A DNA stretch of 64,000 nucleotides from Adiantum capillus-veneris (GCA_014529385.2 CM043971.1:58518209-58582208); one strand, 5' to 3'. Shown: positions 52,243 through 64,000, counted from the stretch's first letter. Notes: a model not told the origin generated them from the letters alone. Translations and numbers: made by a program.

Positions 52243-53145
52243 ATGTCTTCTGACACTCATAAGGGTTCTTCTTCTTCAACAAGGTTTACAACCATTGTAG
52301 AAAATGATCCAAAATCTTCTAAGTGTGGAGATAGCAACACAACCACTCAACCAACGACATCAAAAACCATGATCATGGCATACTTGGTATCGTTGCAAGA
52401 GACCGTAAACAAAAAAGGTGAAGACTTACGGGCACTTGCAATGGAGAATGGTACGCTAAGGGTTCTTGTGGTTGAGAATGAGAATATCCAGAGGATACTT
52501 AATGATGCAACTTGTAGAGGAAGTTAAGGATGTAAACGCTCTCTTGCGTCCTTGAATGCTTTGAAGGAGCGTATGAGCAAAGTAGAGCATGACCATGTAT
52601 TGAAAGAGGAGAAAATCGACATCATGAGCCGGGATGTATACAACATGAAAAATATATACACAAACAAGTCTTGGACTGATGTATGTGGTAGCAATGTGGT
52701 TTCTACTTCCTCCCTCATGCAAGCTATGGCTCAAACAAATAATGTTGAAAATGTGGATGTGGAGGAGTTGAAGGAAAGGGAGCGACGTTCCAAGAACATT
52801 GTTATTCATAGAATTCTTGAAAAGAAGTTAGAGACGCCTTCTTCTCTTGCCATAGTTATGGAACACTTCTCCAAAACCCACTTTGGCATGTCCGGAGTTA
52901 TGGTCTATGGAGCACATAGAGTGCATAAGCAAGGAGCTCCTCGCTTGGGAGAATGGCCAATTGTATGCACCATGCTAGATGAGACCAAACGAAGTTTATC
53001 CTTGATAATAGCTAGATCTATTTGAGGGTTTTGTATGTGAAGATCGCACTATTAAGCAACAAAATATGGCATATGAGGAGAGGAATAAGAAAAGCAAGGA
53101 GATCTCTTACGAAAAAAATGTGTCCAAGGAGGAGGCAAGCCCCTC
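52243..53145 (+). pseudogene. LINE-B ORF1
   Basis: MSSDTHKGSSSSTRFT, a Ser/Thr-rich N-terminus, then a coiled-coil-like region (LQETVNKKGEDLRALAMENG, VENENIQRI) broken by a stop and frameshift near 52525, then LKERMSKVEHDHVLKEEKID and the RRM-type core ERRSKNIVIHRILEKKLETP, with VYGAHRVHKQGAPRLGEWPI, VCTMLDETKRSLSL. The phrase K.R.NIVIHGI is typical of LINE ORF1 proteins. After a frame change VCEDRTIKQQNMAYEERNKK continues to the stop near 53145. Confidence 0.78.
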
Positions 53146-53161
53146 GAGCAAATAGGAATGC

Positions 53162-56123
53162 GTGACCTATGAGGCCGAGTTACAATTGAAAATATGCTTT
53201 TGGAATTGTAATGGATACCCATGGAATCCGAGGGTTGGCATTGATGAACTTACAAGCAAAGCCGATGTTCTACTTATTATTGAAACTTGGGAGCATGATA
53301 CACAAAAGATTAACAGCTTGGAGGATTACAATATACATTTGTTTTGATATGGTCAAAGAATCTCAAATAACAAAGAGGGCAAGGAGGGGTATCATGTATG
53401 GTTAAGAAAGAATTTTTCAAAGATGAAGGTGATGTTATTGTATTTGGGGATATGAATTCTCGCACAAAAACATTGCAATATGATACTTAACTATTTGACA
53501 TGCCATATTTCAAGGGAGTTGAAGGAAGTTCACTTGTATGATCATACTTCAATGGATGAGAAAGAGCCGGATCACTGTGGAAAGTTACTTTTACACATGT
53601 GTGATAGCACGGGTATGCTCATTACCAATGGTGTATCTTTGTCGAGTGGAACCAATGGATTTACATGTAGAAAATATAATGGGGATAGTATGATTGACTA
53701 TATGCTACTCTCTGAAGCCATCATGTATTGCATGAAGAGTGTTATGTTTGGCCAATGGACCCCGGAATCAGACCATTGGACCTTCTGTATTGACCTTACA
53801 TGTGGAGAAGAAACTAAGCATGATAATCTCAGCCAAAGAGAAGAGAAAACACCAATGTACATGGAAATGGTTGAGCAAAAGTTATGGATGACAAAGCTTC
53901 AATATGACGCACCATTGGAAACTACATGGGAAGATTTCAAGAAAGTTAATTGTTCTTGTACCGAAGAATGCTTTGCTATAAAGCATGTCCATGGTATCAA
54001 CAAACATAGATCACACAAAAGTGGTTTGATAAAGAATGTCAAGATGCTTGAAAGTCCTTGATAAACCTTGATGCAACTATGAACAAAGGCAACTATCAAA
54101 GTTATTTGCAAACATACAAGGCATTGATTCAAAAGAAGAGAAGAAGATGAGAAGTAAAGCAACAATTTTTTTAAGTCCAAAAAAAGGCACGTGCATGTGG
54201 AAGATTGCCAAGCAGGTTAAGAATTTTGGTAACTTGAGTCTTGTGGATATGTACACACATTGTAGGCAACTATATGAGCAACCAAACGATAAAAAAATGT
54301 CATTTAACGGTTCACTCCTATGTATGCCCTCTTTTTTTTTCTATTTAGGATGTATGCGGTGGACTTGAAAAGTTGACCAGTCGCAAAGGGAGAGATCTTC
54401 AAGATATCAAGCCAGAGATGATTAAATGGATGGGAGATTTTACACATGAGTGAATGTGTGATATTTTCAACTTTGCACTTCAATATGATATACCTTATAA
54501 TTGGAGTACTAATTGAGTCTAGCCTTTGTATAAGGGAGGGGATGTAAAAAATGTAAACAACTACCGGACTATAATGATTGGGTCTCTTACAAAATAGTTG
54601 TTTCGGTGCATAATGGAGATGAAATTGAGTGATTGGGCTGAGGAGAACGACAAGCTTGCTTAAGGACAAGCGGGTTTTCGTCAAGGCCATAGCAATTGAT
54701 CATCTTGTCACTCTTCGTGCTCTTATGGAGTAAAGTAGGTTGAAAGGCAAGTGATTGTATTGTTGTTTTGTGGACTTTAAGAAAGCATTTGATATGATTC
54801 CAGGTAACAATTTGTGGAGAAGGATAGAAGAACTCCAAGTGCCAAGTGAGATTATGCTTACGGTTTCTCAAATCTATGAGCAGGTGATGTGTCAATTGTG
54901 CATGTGAAGAGAAATTCTAGAAATTTTTGTAAGCACTATTGGGGTTAAACAAGAATGTCCGTTGTCACCAATTCTCTTTGGTCTATGCATTGATCAATTG
55001 AACAAATGGTACTTGACTTTATGCAAGAAAAAGGCAATGAAGAGGTCACTATTTACAATGCGATAATCATGCTTTTGTTGTATGCGGATGATATAGTGCT
55101 TCTAGCATACAATTTAGAAGATGCACAAAAGCTTATGGTTGTCCTTGAGAACTTTTGCTTGCATAGTTAGCTGATTGGGAATGAATCCAAAACAAAGGTT
55201 ATGCTTGTGAAAACCAACCATAAGGGGAAGCCATGCATTGTGTACAACAATAAGACACTTGAAGTTATTGAGAGCTAGTACCTTGGCCTTGAGGTTCTGA
55301 CCAATCGCAAGTTGCATGAATGTGCTATGCGTCGTTTGAAAGCAGAAAAGAGAGCATACTATGTATTTTAGAACATATGTAATGCGGAAAACATCAAGTT
55401 TTGGGTTCTCAAGAAGTACCTTTTTGATACATTGGTGACAACGGTTCTTCTTTATGGAGTTGAAGTGTGGGTGGGAGCATCTAAAAGTCTACTTGGGAAG
55501 AGTTTGAGAATGTTCAAAAGCGTTTTTTTACAAGCTTTCTCCAAGTTAAGACACAAACACCATATATGCTCCTACTTCTATATGCTCCTACTTCTTGAGT
55601 CGGGATCTCTTCAATTGAGGTTATGGGGATGGAAAGGATTGTGGAGTACATGATAAAGATGCGTAAAAACCCCTCACATCGACTTCCTACAATTGCATGG
55701 GAAGCAAGCAAAATAGTTCAAAAGACGCATAAAAGCAAGATCTTGAGCACGGGATGGGTGCAAGATATAAACAAGTGGTTTGGGAGATGGGATGCATTAC
55801 ACTTGCTACATGATGCCTCAATTGAATCGCAAATAAATGAAGATTTTCTACAATGTCAATGTATTACGGCTTGGGAGGAATGCGGTGGGTCACGCTTCAT
55901 ACATTACACAACCCATATTACCCTCAACTACAAAACCATGTTCTTCGATGAAAGGAGAAACCATACTCACACTTACATGCTTGAGCCTATCCCCTTGTCA
56001 GTGATACATATTATTGTAGCCATTCGGCTTAGCTTCCAGTCACTTCGATGTGAGACAGGGCGTTGGGGAAATGGAGAAGAGACAAATAGACTGTGCACAT
56101 TATGCTCACTGCAACTTCGATAG
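53162..56123 (+). pseudogene. LINE-B ORF2 (endonuclease, reverse transcriptase), broken
   Basis: Endonuclease: LKICFWNCNGYPWN (Asn), LLIIETWEHD (Glu), VIVFGDMNSRTK (DxN), SMIDYMLLSEAI (Asp), PESDHWTF (Asp-His). Reverse transcriptase: NYRTIMIGSLTK, GQAGFRQGHSN, heavily interrupted motif A (54770-54800), then LLLYADDIVLLA (catalytic YADD, 55073-55108). The C-terminal part is open again (55432-56123) with LLYGVEVWVGAS and KSKILSTGWVQDINKWFGRW. At least ten stops or frame changes lie between 53340 and 55380. Confidence 0.85.
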
Positions 56124-56370
56124 TCTGAGTACCACATACTACTAGATGCTCAACTTTTGATCACATTCAACTTGCTTCCCTCACATTTTTAGCCATGACT
56201 TAGACCTACACACTTTTCTCTCCCGACCACAATGTGGACTCTCCATTACGACTCTCATCACCACATTTTTTTGGAGCATCGAGAGTTGCTCATCAGCCAC
56301 ACACATATTACATCACATGTAACTTAGTCTTATAGGTCATATTTGATCTCCGAGGACGATAAAAAAATCT

Positions 56371-56506
56371 ATCTATCTCTCTCTCTCTCTTCTCCCTCTC
56401 TCTCTCTAATAGATATATCTATGTATACTCATTTTTCTCTCTTTCTTTCTTTAATTCTATTTCTCTCCCTGTCTTTCTCTCTCTAATGTATATCTATTTA
56501 TACCTA

Positions 56507-56574
<68 letters not shown>

Positions 56575-56575
56575 G
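56371..56575. repeat. TC-rich tail array with (TC)n at 56509-56570
   Basis: TC-rich sequence interrupted by short A/T words directly follows the LINE-B 3' end and becomes a pure (TC)n of about 30 units. Confidence 0.93.
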
Positions 56576-56894
56576 CATTTCTCTCCTTTTCTTTATGTCT
56601 CTCCTTTCTATTTCTGTTTTGCTTTCTATTTTTCTCTATCTACTCTATTAATATCTAATTTTTTTCTACAACATCGATTATTTGTCAAGTTTCAAGCAAG
56701 CAAACCTAATCTACTCCTACATCGATTGCCCTAAACCTAATCTACTTCTATGTCAATTTACAAGAAAAACCCATCTTCTATATCGGTTACCCTGAACCTA
56801 ATCTACTCCTACAAGCAAATGGAAGATGTATGCTTTTACGTTTCTCTTTGTTTTAAATGTTCTGTGTGTGTGTGTGGTATAATAAATAGGGAAA

Positions 56895-56925
<31 letters not shown>

Positions 56926-57040
56926 ATGTGCTTACCTTAACTTGTAGAAGATAGGTTTTCAATTAGGTTGAGCATCCAATGTAGTTCGTGGTAAGACCTT
57001 CAACGAAAACCCCTTCTTTTGCAATTTGAAAAAGTGACTT

Positions 57041-57079
<39 letters not shown>

Positions 57080-57153
57080 GGAGAGAAAACGAAGAAGGGG
57101 ATGGTAGAGAGATAGAGGAGGGGAGAGAGGCAAAGCTTGAGCAAGCAGGTGCG
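56576..57153. other. No gene seen; (G)28 and (TG)n/(GA)n
   Basis: Contains a direct repeat CCTAAACCTAATCTACT (56700-56810 region, three variants), a homopolymer of 28 G (56895-56922) and (TG)n-(GA)n at 57040-57078. Confidence 0.6.
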
Positions 57154-57438
57154 ATGGCAGGCAAGAAGAAAGAGCATATTATGCAAAAAAATGTGGCATA
57201 CTCTGCTCAAAATGCCGCTATTGTCGCATCTATTACCACGAGTATTATCGCGTTCTATTTTAAATGGCTTAAAAAGTATCCAAGGTGGTGCAAAGCATCC
57301 CAAGCTATCTTCAGATTGCATGATAACCTATCTTTAGCCTTTCTAATTTTCAATGTAATTACTAATATAATCCACTCTCATTTTCCACCCCCTTTAGTAC
57401 CTTTTTTTATTTTTGGCCTCTCTTTCATTGCATTTTAA
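57154..57438 (+). CDS. Hypothetical 94-residue protein
   Basis: MAGKKKEHIMQKNVAYSAQN, then hydrophobic segments AIVASITTSIIAFYF and LSLAFLIFNVITNII separated by a basic stretch (KWLKKYPRWCK), and a hydrophobic C-terminus. It looks like two or three membrane segments, but it sits in A/T-rich sequence next to a transposon and I know no match. It may be chance, or the start of the CACTA-associated region. Confidence 0.25.
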   Translation: MAGKKKEHIMQKNVAYSAQNAAIVASITTSIIAFYFKWLKKYPRWCKASQAIFRLHDNLSLAFLIFNVITNIIHSHFPPPLVPFFIFGLSFIAF

Positions 57439-57663
57439 AAAATCATAGTTTCAGTACTCTATTGAATTTTTAAACTTATATTTTAAATACTTTTTTAAGT
57501 TTTATCCTCTTTTTTACTCATTGTACTTTATTTAAATATTTCTTTAGTCATTTCTCTCATCTTTTCTATTAAAAATCTAACTGACACCTAATGTACTAAT
57601 TGTTTATGTTTTAGAGCACATGTGATTTTTAATAAATTCTTGAATTAATTTGTCTTCCTTTCA

Positions 57664-57936
57664 CGCATGTGCAAGACGATTGAGATGATTGTGGTCTGCC
57701 AAACGGCCCTGACTGCTATTGGTGATTAAAAAGGACAAACTACCTTGTCCCTGCACCAAGTGCAAAAGGGCAATCCCTCGCTTGAGGTGCATTGCCTTGG
57801 AGCATGTGGAGAATGAAGGGCTTTGGAGCTCTTGAAAAAGCACTCGAGTAGATGAAAGTGCAGTCTCCCCATCGATTGAGGATGCCCCCCATTGGTCTGT
57901 GTTCGATGGTGGTAGAGAGGCACACAAGGATGAAAG
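57664..57936 (+). pseudogene. CACTA transposase N-terminal piece
   Basis: In the plus frame KKDKLPCPCTKCKRAIPRLR, then ALEHVENEGLW. The CPCxKC motif followed by a basic stretch is the transposase-associated domain found at the N-terminus of En/Spm (CACTA) TNP2 proteins. A stop follows WSS. Copia-2 is inserted at the GAAAG ending at 57936 and the CACTA sequence resumes at 63002. Confidence 0.6.
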
Positions 57937-58163
57937 TGTTGGAATTAGGGTTGCAGAGAAACACACACAGCTTGGAGAAGACGAAGGAAGCTCAAGGCAC
58001 ACAATAGAGAGTGTGTTACTTAGTGTGCAATGGAAAGATAGATAGCCCTAGAGTGATGGGCGTATATACAATGCACGGGGGAAAAAACCTCCTAAAGAGG
58101 GAAAAAATGCCCATGCGGTCCTAGTGTGTTCACACACATCACTACCACATGTATATGGTAACA
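57937..58163 (-). repeat. 3' LTR of Copia-2
   Basis: 227 bp, TGTTGGAATTAGGG to TATGGTAACA on the plus strand, next to the polypurine tract. Confidence 0.97.
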
Positions 58164-58238
58164 AATCCCCCCTGGAGTGATGCGGTGAACGAGAGTTGGC
58201 ACATGAGTAAAGGGAAGTGCCATGCCCTGAGGACAGGA

Positions 58239-61200
58239 TCACTCCACAAAGGGGAGTAAGCCCAAAGCTTTGAGGAAAGCTTCAAGCTTCTCACGAGACA
58301 ATGCCTTTGTGAAAAGATCTACAAGGTTGTCCTATGTTGGCACATAAGCCAAGCTGATGATCTCTCCTGCTGAGAGCCTCTCCCTGACATAGTGGTAATG
58401 CACCTCAATGTGCTTTGTGCGAGCATGAAAAACTGGGTTCCTCGCAACTGCCAATGCGCTCTGACTGTCAGTGTAGATAGTGTTGGTAGTGTCCCGTCCA
58501 ACACCCAAATCAGCCATAAGGCGTCTGAGCTATACACACTCAACCGTAGCTGTGAAGACTGCCCTGTACTCAGCCTCACAACTTGAAGTGGCCACAGTAG
58601 GTTGCTTCTTGCTCAACCATGATATACATGAACTGCCAAGCATGAAACAAAAACCACTTCTAGACACTCGCATGTCAAAACAACCAGCACAATCTGAGTC
58701 TGAAAAAGCATGTAAGTCTGGCGGCAATGATCCCCCCTTAGGATAAAACAAGCCAAGATGTAAAGTGCCACTAAGGTAGCGGAAAATCCTCTTGACAGTC
58801 TGCCAATGCTTAGACCCTGGGCTATGCATGAATCTGCTGACCTGTGAGACTGCAAACTGAATATCCAGCCTCGTGTTGCATACATAAATGAGGCAGCCAA
58901 CAGCAGTTTGGTAAAGAGTGACATCAGCAGGATCACCAGCATCATGTAGACTCAACTTCAAACCTGTTTCCATGGGAGTGGCAATAGGTTTGCAATTCTC
59001 AAGTCCAAACTTACATAGCAATTTTTCTATGTAACTTTTCTGACACAAGGCAATACCACCATCACACTGCTTAAACTGTATACCCAAATAATGATGCAAC
59101 AGCCCCAAGTCCAGTGATCAGCAAATCATCAACATAAAGAACCACAATGAGAAGTACATCACCCTCACGCTTTACATACAATGTGATTTCTGTTGGACTG
59201 TTACGAAAGCCTTGTTTGACCAAATGAGTGTCAGCTTTCTCATACCAAGCACGAGGAGATTGCTTCAACCCATACAAAGCCTTGTTACATTTGCACACTT
59301 TGTCCTCTTGTCCTTTTATGACAAAATCGCGAGGCTGCATTACATAAACTTCCTCAAATATGTCACCATTCAAGAAAGCAGTAACAATGTCTGATTGATG
59401 TACATCCCAACCAAAATGAGCTGCCAATGCACATAGAAAACGCACAGTAGTCATACGACAAGTGGGAGCAAAAGTCTCTTCATAATCTATGCCTTTTTGC
59501 TGTGCATAACCCTTTGCAACAAGTCGAGCCTTATGGCGATCGATCTCACCATCCGGCTTGCGTTTCAACTTGTAAACCCACTTCATACCAATGGCCTTTT
59601 TGCCAGAAGGCAAATCACATAAAGTCCATGTGTCATTTTCTATAAGTGCATCATATTCTGATTGCATGGCAGCCATCCAATTTTTTGAATTTTGTGCTTC
59701 ATCAAAAGTCAGAGGCTCCTCAACATCATGTAAGCTAGACACAGCCAAAGAATAACAATCTAATGCATAAGATGCATGGCGAGAGCCTGAACGAGTACGA
59801 CTAGACAAAGGTGCATCCAATTTACTGTCACGCAAAGTGTGCACCAGCCATTTTGGCATACCTCTAGCCTGCTCATTTTCAGCCCTTTCCTCATCAAGTA
59901 CATCATGTACATCTACATCAGTAATAGGCTGATCTAGAACATTTTTAGAAACCCCCATAGGCTGTACATTTGCCTCATTGGAACTTACATTCGTATTTCC
60001 ACCACTGAAAAGAGGCAACAAAGTGTCATAAATGTCCTGTGAGCTTACATTACTGTCTCTAGTACATGACAGCAAGGGCTGAACATAATCTTCCACAAAC
60101 ACTACATCCCGAGAAACCAGAATACGTTTTTTTTGCGGATGATACAACCTGTATCCTTTGCTTTCAGCACTATAGCCTTATCATCCAATTTTCGGCGCTG
60201 CACTTGTGGCACCAAAGCATATGCCAAACAGCCAAAAACACGCATGTGCTCAATAGAAGGCTTTCTATCATGACATGCTTCATATGGAGTAATAGATTGA
60301 AAAGCTTTCGTAGGACACCTACTAAGTACATAAGTGGCACACATGATGGCCTCAAGCCAAAAAGAATGCGGTAAAGCTTGACTTTTGACCATACATCGTG
60401 CCATTTCCGTCAGTGACCTGTTTTTCCTCTCAGTAACACCATTTTGCTGAGGTGTATAAGGCACTGTACATTGGTGTTTTATCCCACGACTAGCCAGAAA
60501 TGCATTAAATTCATGAGACATATACTCCCCCCCTCGATCGCAACGGAGGGTGCCCATAGTACATTTCGAGACATTTTCAGCCATAGCCAGAAATTGTTTG
60601 AAGCACATAAAAACTTTGGACTTCTCTTTAAGCGGAAATACCCATGCATGCCTAGAGTAATCATCAATGAAAGTCACGAAGTACAGGTAATTGCCCAAGG
60701 ACAGAGTTTGCATGGGCCCACAAACATCACTATGCACAAGCTGCAACCTGCATGTGGCCCGAACTGAACCATCCTTTGGAAATTTAGAACACTGCATCTT
60801 ACCCAAAATACAGCCTTCACAAACATGTTTGACAGGTGCTTCAAGAGGCGACAAAGAAGCAACCATATCAGATTTTTGCAAACGCAGCAAACTGGCAAAA
60901 TTCAGATGACCAAAACGTGCATGCCAAAGTTTTGCATCTGAAATAGCCCTTGAATCTGCAACAGCATTTGCAAAATTTTTTCCACACTTGTCATACAAAG
61001 TGAGCTTATACAGCCCACGGCACAAAAGCCCAGATGCAACAATTTCATCACCAAAACTGAGATCATGAACTATACATTTGTCATCCACAAATTTGACTAC
61101 AAGTCCAAGTCTAGCAAGTGCGGATAGAGACAAGAGATTCTTCTTGATCCCAGGTACATAAAGTGCATCAACAAGTGTGAAGGAACTGCCATTAGCAGCA

Positions 61201-62412
61201 GTGAGCACAATCTTTCCAACTCCTTGAATTGGATAAGAGGCGTTGTTGCCACAAGTGACTGAATTCCCATGAGGAACTGACTCGAGAGAGGTAAACAATT
61301 CACGATGTGAGGTAATGTGCTTTGTAGCACCACTGTCAAAATACCACACATGTGAATCTGCAGCAACAACTGACAAGCATGCATCATGGACAACAAGATT
61401 GTAAGTGCACTCTGCGCTAAAAGCCCATTCTGCATCAACATCAGCAACACAGTCTCCTTTCACAGAATTTGCAGTGGAACCACCCTCTTTCTTCTTAGCC
61501 TCTTTGGCCTTCAACTTAGGAAACGACTTGATCAAGTGATCATTGGCTTTACAATAATGGCAACGCATCTTCTTTTTGCCCTTATCACCAGAATTGCCAG
61601 ACGAAGTGCTACCAACAGAAGCATTAGGAACATAATTTTTGCCACTCGCAGCGGAGCCATAAGAAGTGGCTGCATTACTGTTACCACCCTTTCTTTGAGA
61701 AGCAATAAAAGCCTGTTCAATTGCACGCTGCCTAGTCCTATTTTTTCTGGAAAGTGACTCTTGCAACAGCAATGTGCATAATGCATCAAACTTGACAACT
61801 TCAGGATTTCCTTGGGTCATAAGTCTCCAAGTACTAGCAAAAGTCTGGTAGGAATCTAGTAAGGCATCAAGAACAGTCTGCACAAGGGAACTGTCTGAAA
61901 TGACTTTCACCTGCAGAAATAAGCTGCTCATTGATATCCTTGACACTAGCAAGGAAAGTGTCCATGTCATCTTCCTCATGCATAATCTTCGACTCCAGCT
62001 CTTTACGCAGCAAAGCAATTTTAGCCTCATTGCGGCTTGCATAAAGACCTGCTAGAATATCCCAAGCCTGTTTTGCAGATTTTGTTGAACGGATGTGAGG
62101 AACAATGGTGCGCTTCACAGACAACGCAATCAATGCATGAGCCTGCGCATCCTTAACATCCCAACGAGCTTGTTCTGCCGTAGGCAAAACAACTCTAACA
62201 GCTGCAATCCTTGCAGCAAGACCTGCAACATCCTCAACATCGCCTACATCCTCAGAACCAGGACGCACATCAATGCCCTGCACAATGTTCCAGACACCCT
62301 TTGACACAAGAACATGTTGCATCATATAAGCCCACATAGGGTAGTTTTTCCCATCTAACCTGTCCTCAGCAGCAAACATCTTGAACACATCTGTGTTGTT
62401 GTTGTCAGCCAT
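58239..62412 (-). pseudogene. Copia-2 gag-pol polyprotein, broken in about five places
   Basis: Gag starts MADNNNTDVFKMFAAEDRLD. A frameshift lies near 61905 (ISAGE / VISDSSLVQTVL). The zinc knuckle CHYCKANDHLIKSF has lost its last Cys. Protease has WYFDSGATKHIT; integrase has HSDVCGP, DDYSRHAW, RCDRGGEY and NGVTERKNR. A small deletion near 60180 removes the KCIFVG-like segment and shifts frame. Reverse transcriptase has WVYKLKRKPDGEI, SDIVTAFLNGDI and VVLYVDDLLITG, then a deletion of about 25 codons before MGLLHHYLGIQF. RNase H has DSDCAGC and CEAEYRA, a TAG near 58530, TDSQSALAVARNP, and a TAG in the YVPTxDNLVDLFTKAL tail; it ends at 58239. Codon-level decay is greater than expected from the near-identical LTRs. 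Confidence 0.93.
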
Positions 62413-62760
62413 GGTAAATGATGCACCTGATGTGAAAACTGCCCGAAAATAGGAGAAACGGATCGGGAACAACCTGTGCTATATAGCACAAACCGTAGAA
62501 GACTATAAGGCACCTGTTATGCAGAAAACGGCACTGACAGAAATTTTGCACAAAATGACGAAATAGCCTGTGCAGTACTGCCTGTAGTGGAAACGGAGGC
62601 TGAAATGAGCCCAAATCAAAATTCTGAGCAGACCGAACTCTTCGAGCTCGCCCAAAATTTGTGTGGACCTGCGAACGCTCGCCAAAGCTCACTGAAATCG
62701 GAGAAAGTAAGCAGGCGTGTGCTGGAGCAGCTGGCGACTAAGCCCGGGAGAACGTGACCT

Positions 62761-62773
62761 GCTCTGATACCAA
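62761..62773 (-). promoter_or_regulatory. Copia-2 primer-binding site
   Basis: The minus strand reads TTGGTATCAGAGC, initiator tRNA-Met type, one base from the 5' LTR. Leader 62413-62760. Confidence 0.95.
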
Positions 62774-62774
62774 T

Positions 62775-63001
62775 TGTTGGAATTAGGGTTGCAGAGAAAC
62801 ACACACAGCTTGGAGAAGACGAAGGAAGCTCAAGGCACACAATAGAGAGTGTGTTACTTAGTGTGCAATGGAAAGATAGATAGCCCTAGAGTGATGGGCG
62901 TATATACAATGCACGGGGGAAAAAACCTCCTAAAGAGGGAAAAAATGCCCCGGCGGTCCTAGTGTGTTCACACACATCACTACCACATGTATATGGTAAC
63001 A
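62775..63001 (-). repeat. 5' LTR of Copia-2
   Basis: 227 bp, same as 57937-58163 apart from two bases. Followed by GAAAG. Confidence 0.97.
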
Positions 63002-64000
63002 GAAAGACCATGACAAGAGCTATTGAGGGAAGGCATGGAAAGAGGTGATTGTGGCACTAGCTTCACTTGGACAATGCCTCCACACACGTCTTAGGGATAC
63101 TTCGATTTTGAGGACGAGCACATGTTCGGCATGGTGGATGACTTGTTGGCACATGAAGCCACCAACTGTTAGGAGGATTGTAGACCTTGCACTAAACGGC
63201 ATAGACAAAGGAGGACATATTGCTATCGAGTGCCGGAACACCTCTTTACAATGGTGCCTAGTACTCAATGGTCCGAGCATCGTTGGAGGTGCTCAACTTG
63301 CAAGCAAGATTTGGTTGGAGCAATGCAAGTGTGATGCACTTGTTGGGTAAGTTCTATTCACTCATTCTTACAAAATAGAAATTCTTGTTGGCGCCTCATT
63401 ACATTTGTAATAATTTTTTGTTTTGTTGTAGTTTGATGAAAAAAATCTACCTCAAGCTCCTCATCGAGGAGTTGGAGGAGTTGTGGAAGGGCATCCCCGT
63501 TGTGGATATTTCACTTCCAAAGGAGAGGAGGGTGGCCATTGTTCGAAGTATACTTATGTGGACCATGCACGACTATCGTGGCCTTGGAGAGATTTCTAGT
63601 ATGTTATGTTCCTTCTTCTTTATTATTTGAAGTTTGAAGCTCCCTCTCTAACAATATGATATGAGTGTAGGTTTGTCCACATCGGATCATAGTGCATGTC
63701 CTACATGTGGGCCATCATTGGTGATGAAGTGGCCAGATGTCTTACATAGGGTAATCTATCCAAACAACCATCGTTTCTTGCCCCAAAGTCACAACAAATA
63801 AAAGGCTCCAACAAGACATCTCTAAAGCTTACAATGGTAGATTAGGAAACCATTTGGGAAGAGAACTACAATAGTGATCCTCCCTCATCTACTCCACCAA
63901 AAGGTATGTCAATGTACTCCATATTTTTAAGGCTTCCATATTGGAAGGACTTAAAGATACAACATCTCTTGGATCCTATACACATATTCAAGAATATTTC
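63002..64000 (+). pseudogene. CACTA (En/Spm) TNP2 transposase, truncated by window edge
   Basis: From about 63425 the plus strand encodes KIYLKLLIEELEELWKGIPV, VDISLPKERRVAIVRSILMW and TMHDYRGLGEIS, then HSACPTCGP and RVIYPNNHRFLPQSH, and finally LPYWKDLKIQHLLDPIHIFK at the window end. TNP2 proteins have L..EL..LW.GV, LW...D...LG..SG, CP.C and LPYWK.L.....D.MH..KN in this order, so assignment is firm. Two probable introns: about 63348-63431 (GTAAGT...TTGTAG) and about 63600-63670 (GT...GTGTAG). Stops near 63800-63850 suggest decay or another intron. The region 63045-63347 (TVRRIVDLALNGIDKGGHIA) lies upstream in the same gene or element. Confidence 0.8.

Larger units (their letters stand above)
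52017..56370 (+). mobile_element. LINE-B: long copy, degenerate
   Basis: Plus-strand non-LTR element with ORF1 (52243-53145), ORF2 (53162-56123) and a 3' UTR ending GATCTCCGAGGACGATAAAA, AAATCTATC before (TC)n. Two further copies of its 3' end lie upstream (ending at 50357 and about 51535). Stops and frameshifts are frequent in ORF2. The 5' end is uncertain and placed after the (AT)n array. Confidence 0.85.
57937..63001 (-). mobile_element. Copia-2: full-length Ty1/Copia retrotransposon
   Basis: Direct LTRs of 227 bp (57937-58163, 62775-63001) differ at two adjacent positions (CAT for CCG in the block ATGCCC-GCGG). The target duplication GAAAG lies at 57932-57936 and 63002-63006. Primer site TTGGTATCAGAGC on the minus strand at 62761-62773; polypurine tract (TCCAGGGGGGATT) at 58164-58176. 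Domain order gag, protease, integrase, reverse transcriptase, RNase H on the minus strand. It is inserted in a CACTA transposase gene. Confidence 0.97.

Overview
The window looks like intergenic DNA from a large, repeat-rich land-plant nuclear genome. Evidence: plant Copia elements primed by initiator tRNA-Met, Ty3/Gypsy elements with an Asp-type primer site, APE-type LINEs, a CACTA (TNP2) transposase, PIF1-like helicase remains and long (GA)n/(TA)n arrays. The degenerate PPR units resemble the P-L-S repeats abundant in ferns and other seed-free plants. A homosporous fern is my best guess, but that is inference. I see no intact host gene. The few open reading frames of size belong to mobile elements.

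Layout. 1-460: 5' end (LTR, primer site, leader) of a minus-strand Copia that continues off the left edge. 461-1920: degenerate minisatellite, a pair of perfect or near-perfect palindromes, and microsatellites. 1920-2350: 3' stump of a plus-strand Copia (RNase H tail, polypurine tract, LTR) that cuts into a minus-strand Gypsy element (Gypsy-A, 2351-22363). Gypsy-A is split by a 16.9 kb LTR element (3009-19862; 958-bp LTRs; 5-bp target duplication GATCC). That element encodes only gag, protease and a W[IV]PK-repeat tail, has no reverse transcriptase, carries a captured piece of a DEAD-box RNA helicase, and has a leader with six copies of a 24-bp palindrome. It is itself split by a young Copia (Copia-1, 5534-11085; 192-bp LTRs; duplication ATGTG).

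22364-28704: microsatellite, an unidentified degenerate gene (23338-24775), a PIF1-like helicase remnant (about 26084-26740) and the first half of a PPR pseudogene cluster. A second Gypsy-A-family copy without reverse transcriptase (Gypsy-B, 28705-33909; duplication GATGC) interrupts the PPR cluster, which resumes to about 35900.

37545-47215: a large inverted repeat (arms about 1.5 kb) whose left arm is interrupted by about 6.4 kb holding a nearly complete minus-strand LINE (LINE-D). 47820-56570: fragments of several LINEs, including a CCHC-type L1 and a family (LINE-B) whose copies all end in one conserved 3' motif followed by (TC)n. 57664-64000: a CACTA TNP2 transposase gene split by a second full-length Copia (Copia-2, 57937-63001; 227-bp LTRs; duplication GAAAG).

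The elements do not form a pathway. They form a stratigraphy: matching target duplications and LTR divergence (about 1% for Copia-1 and Copia-2, about 3% for the gag-only element, more for Gypsy-A) give a consistent insertion order.
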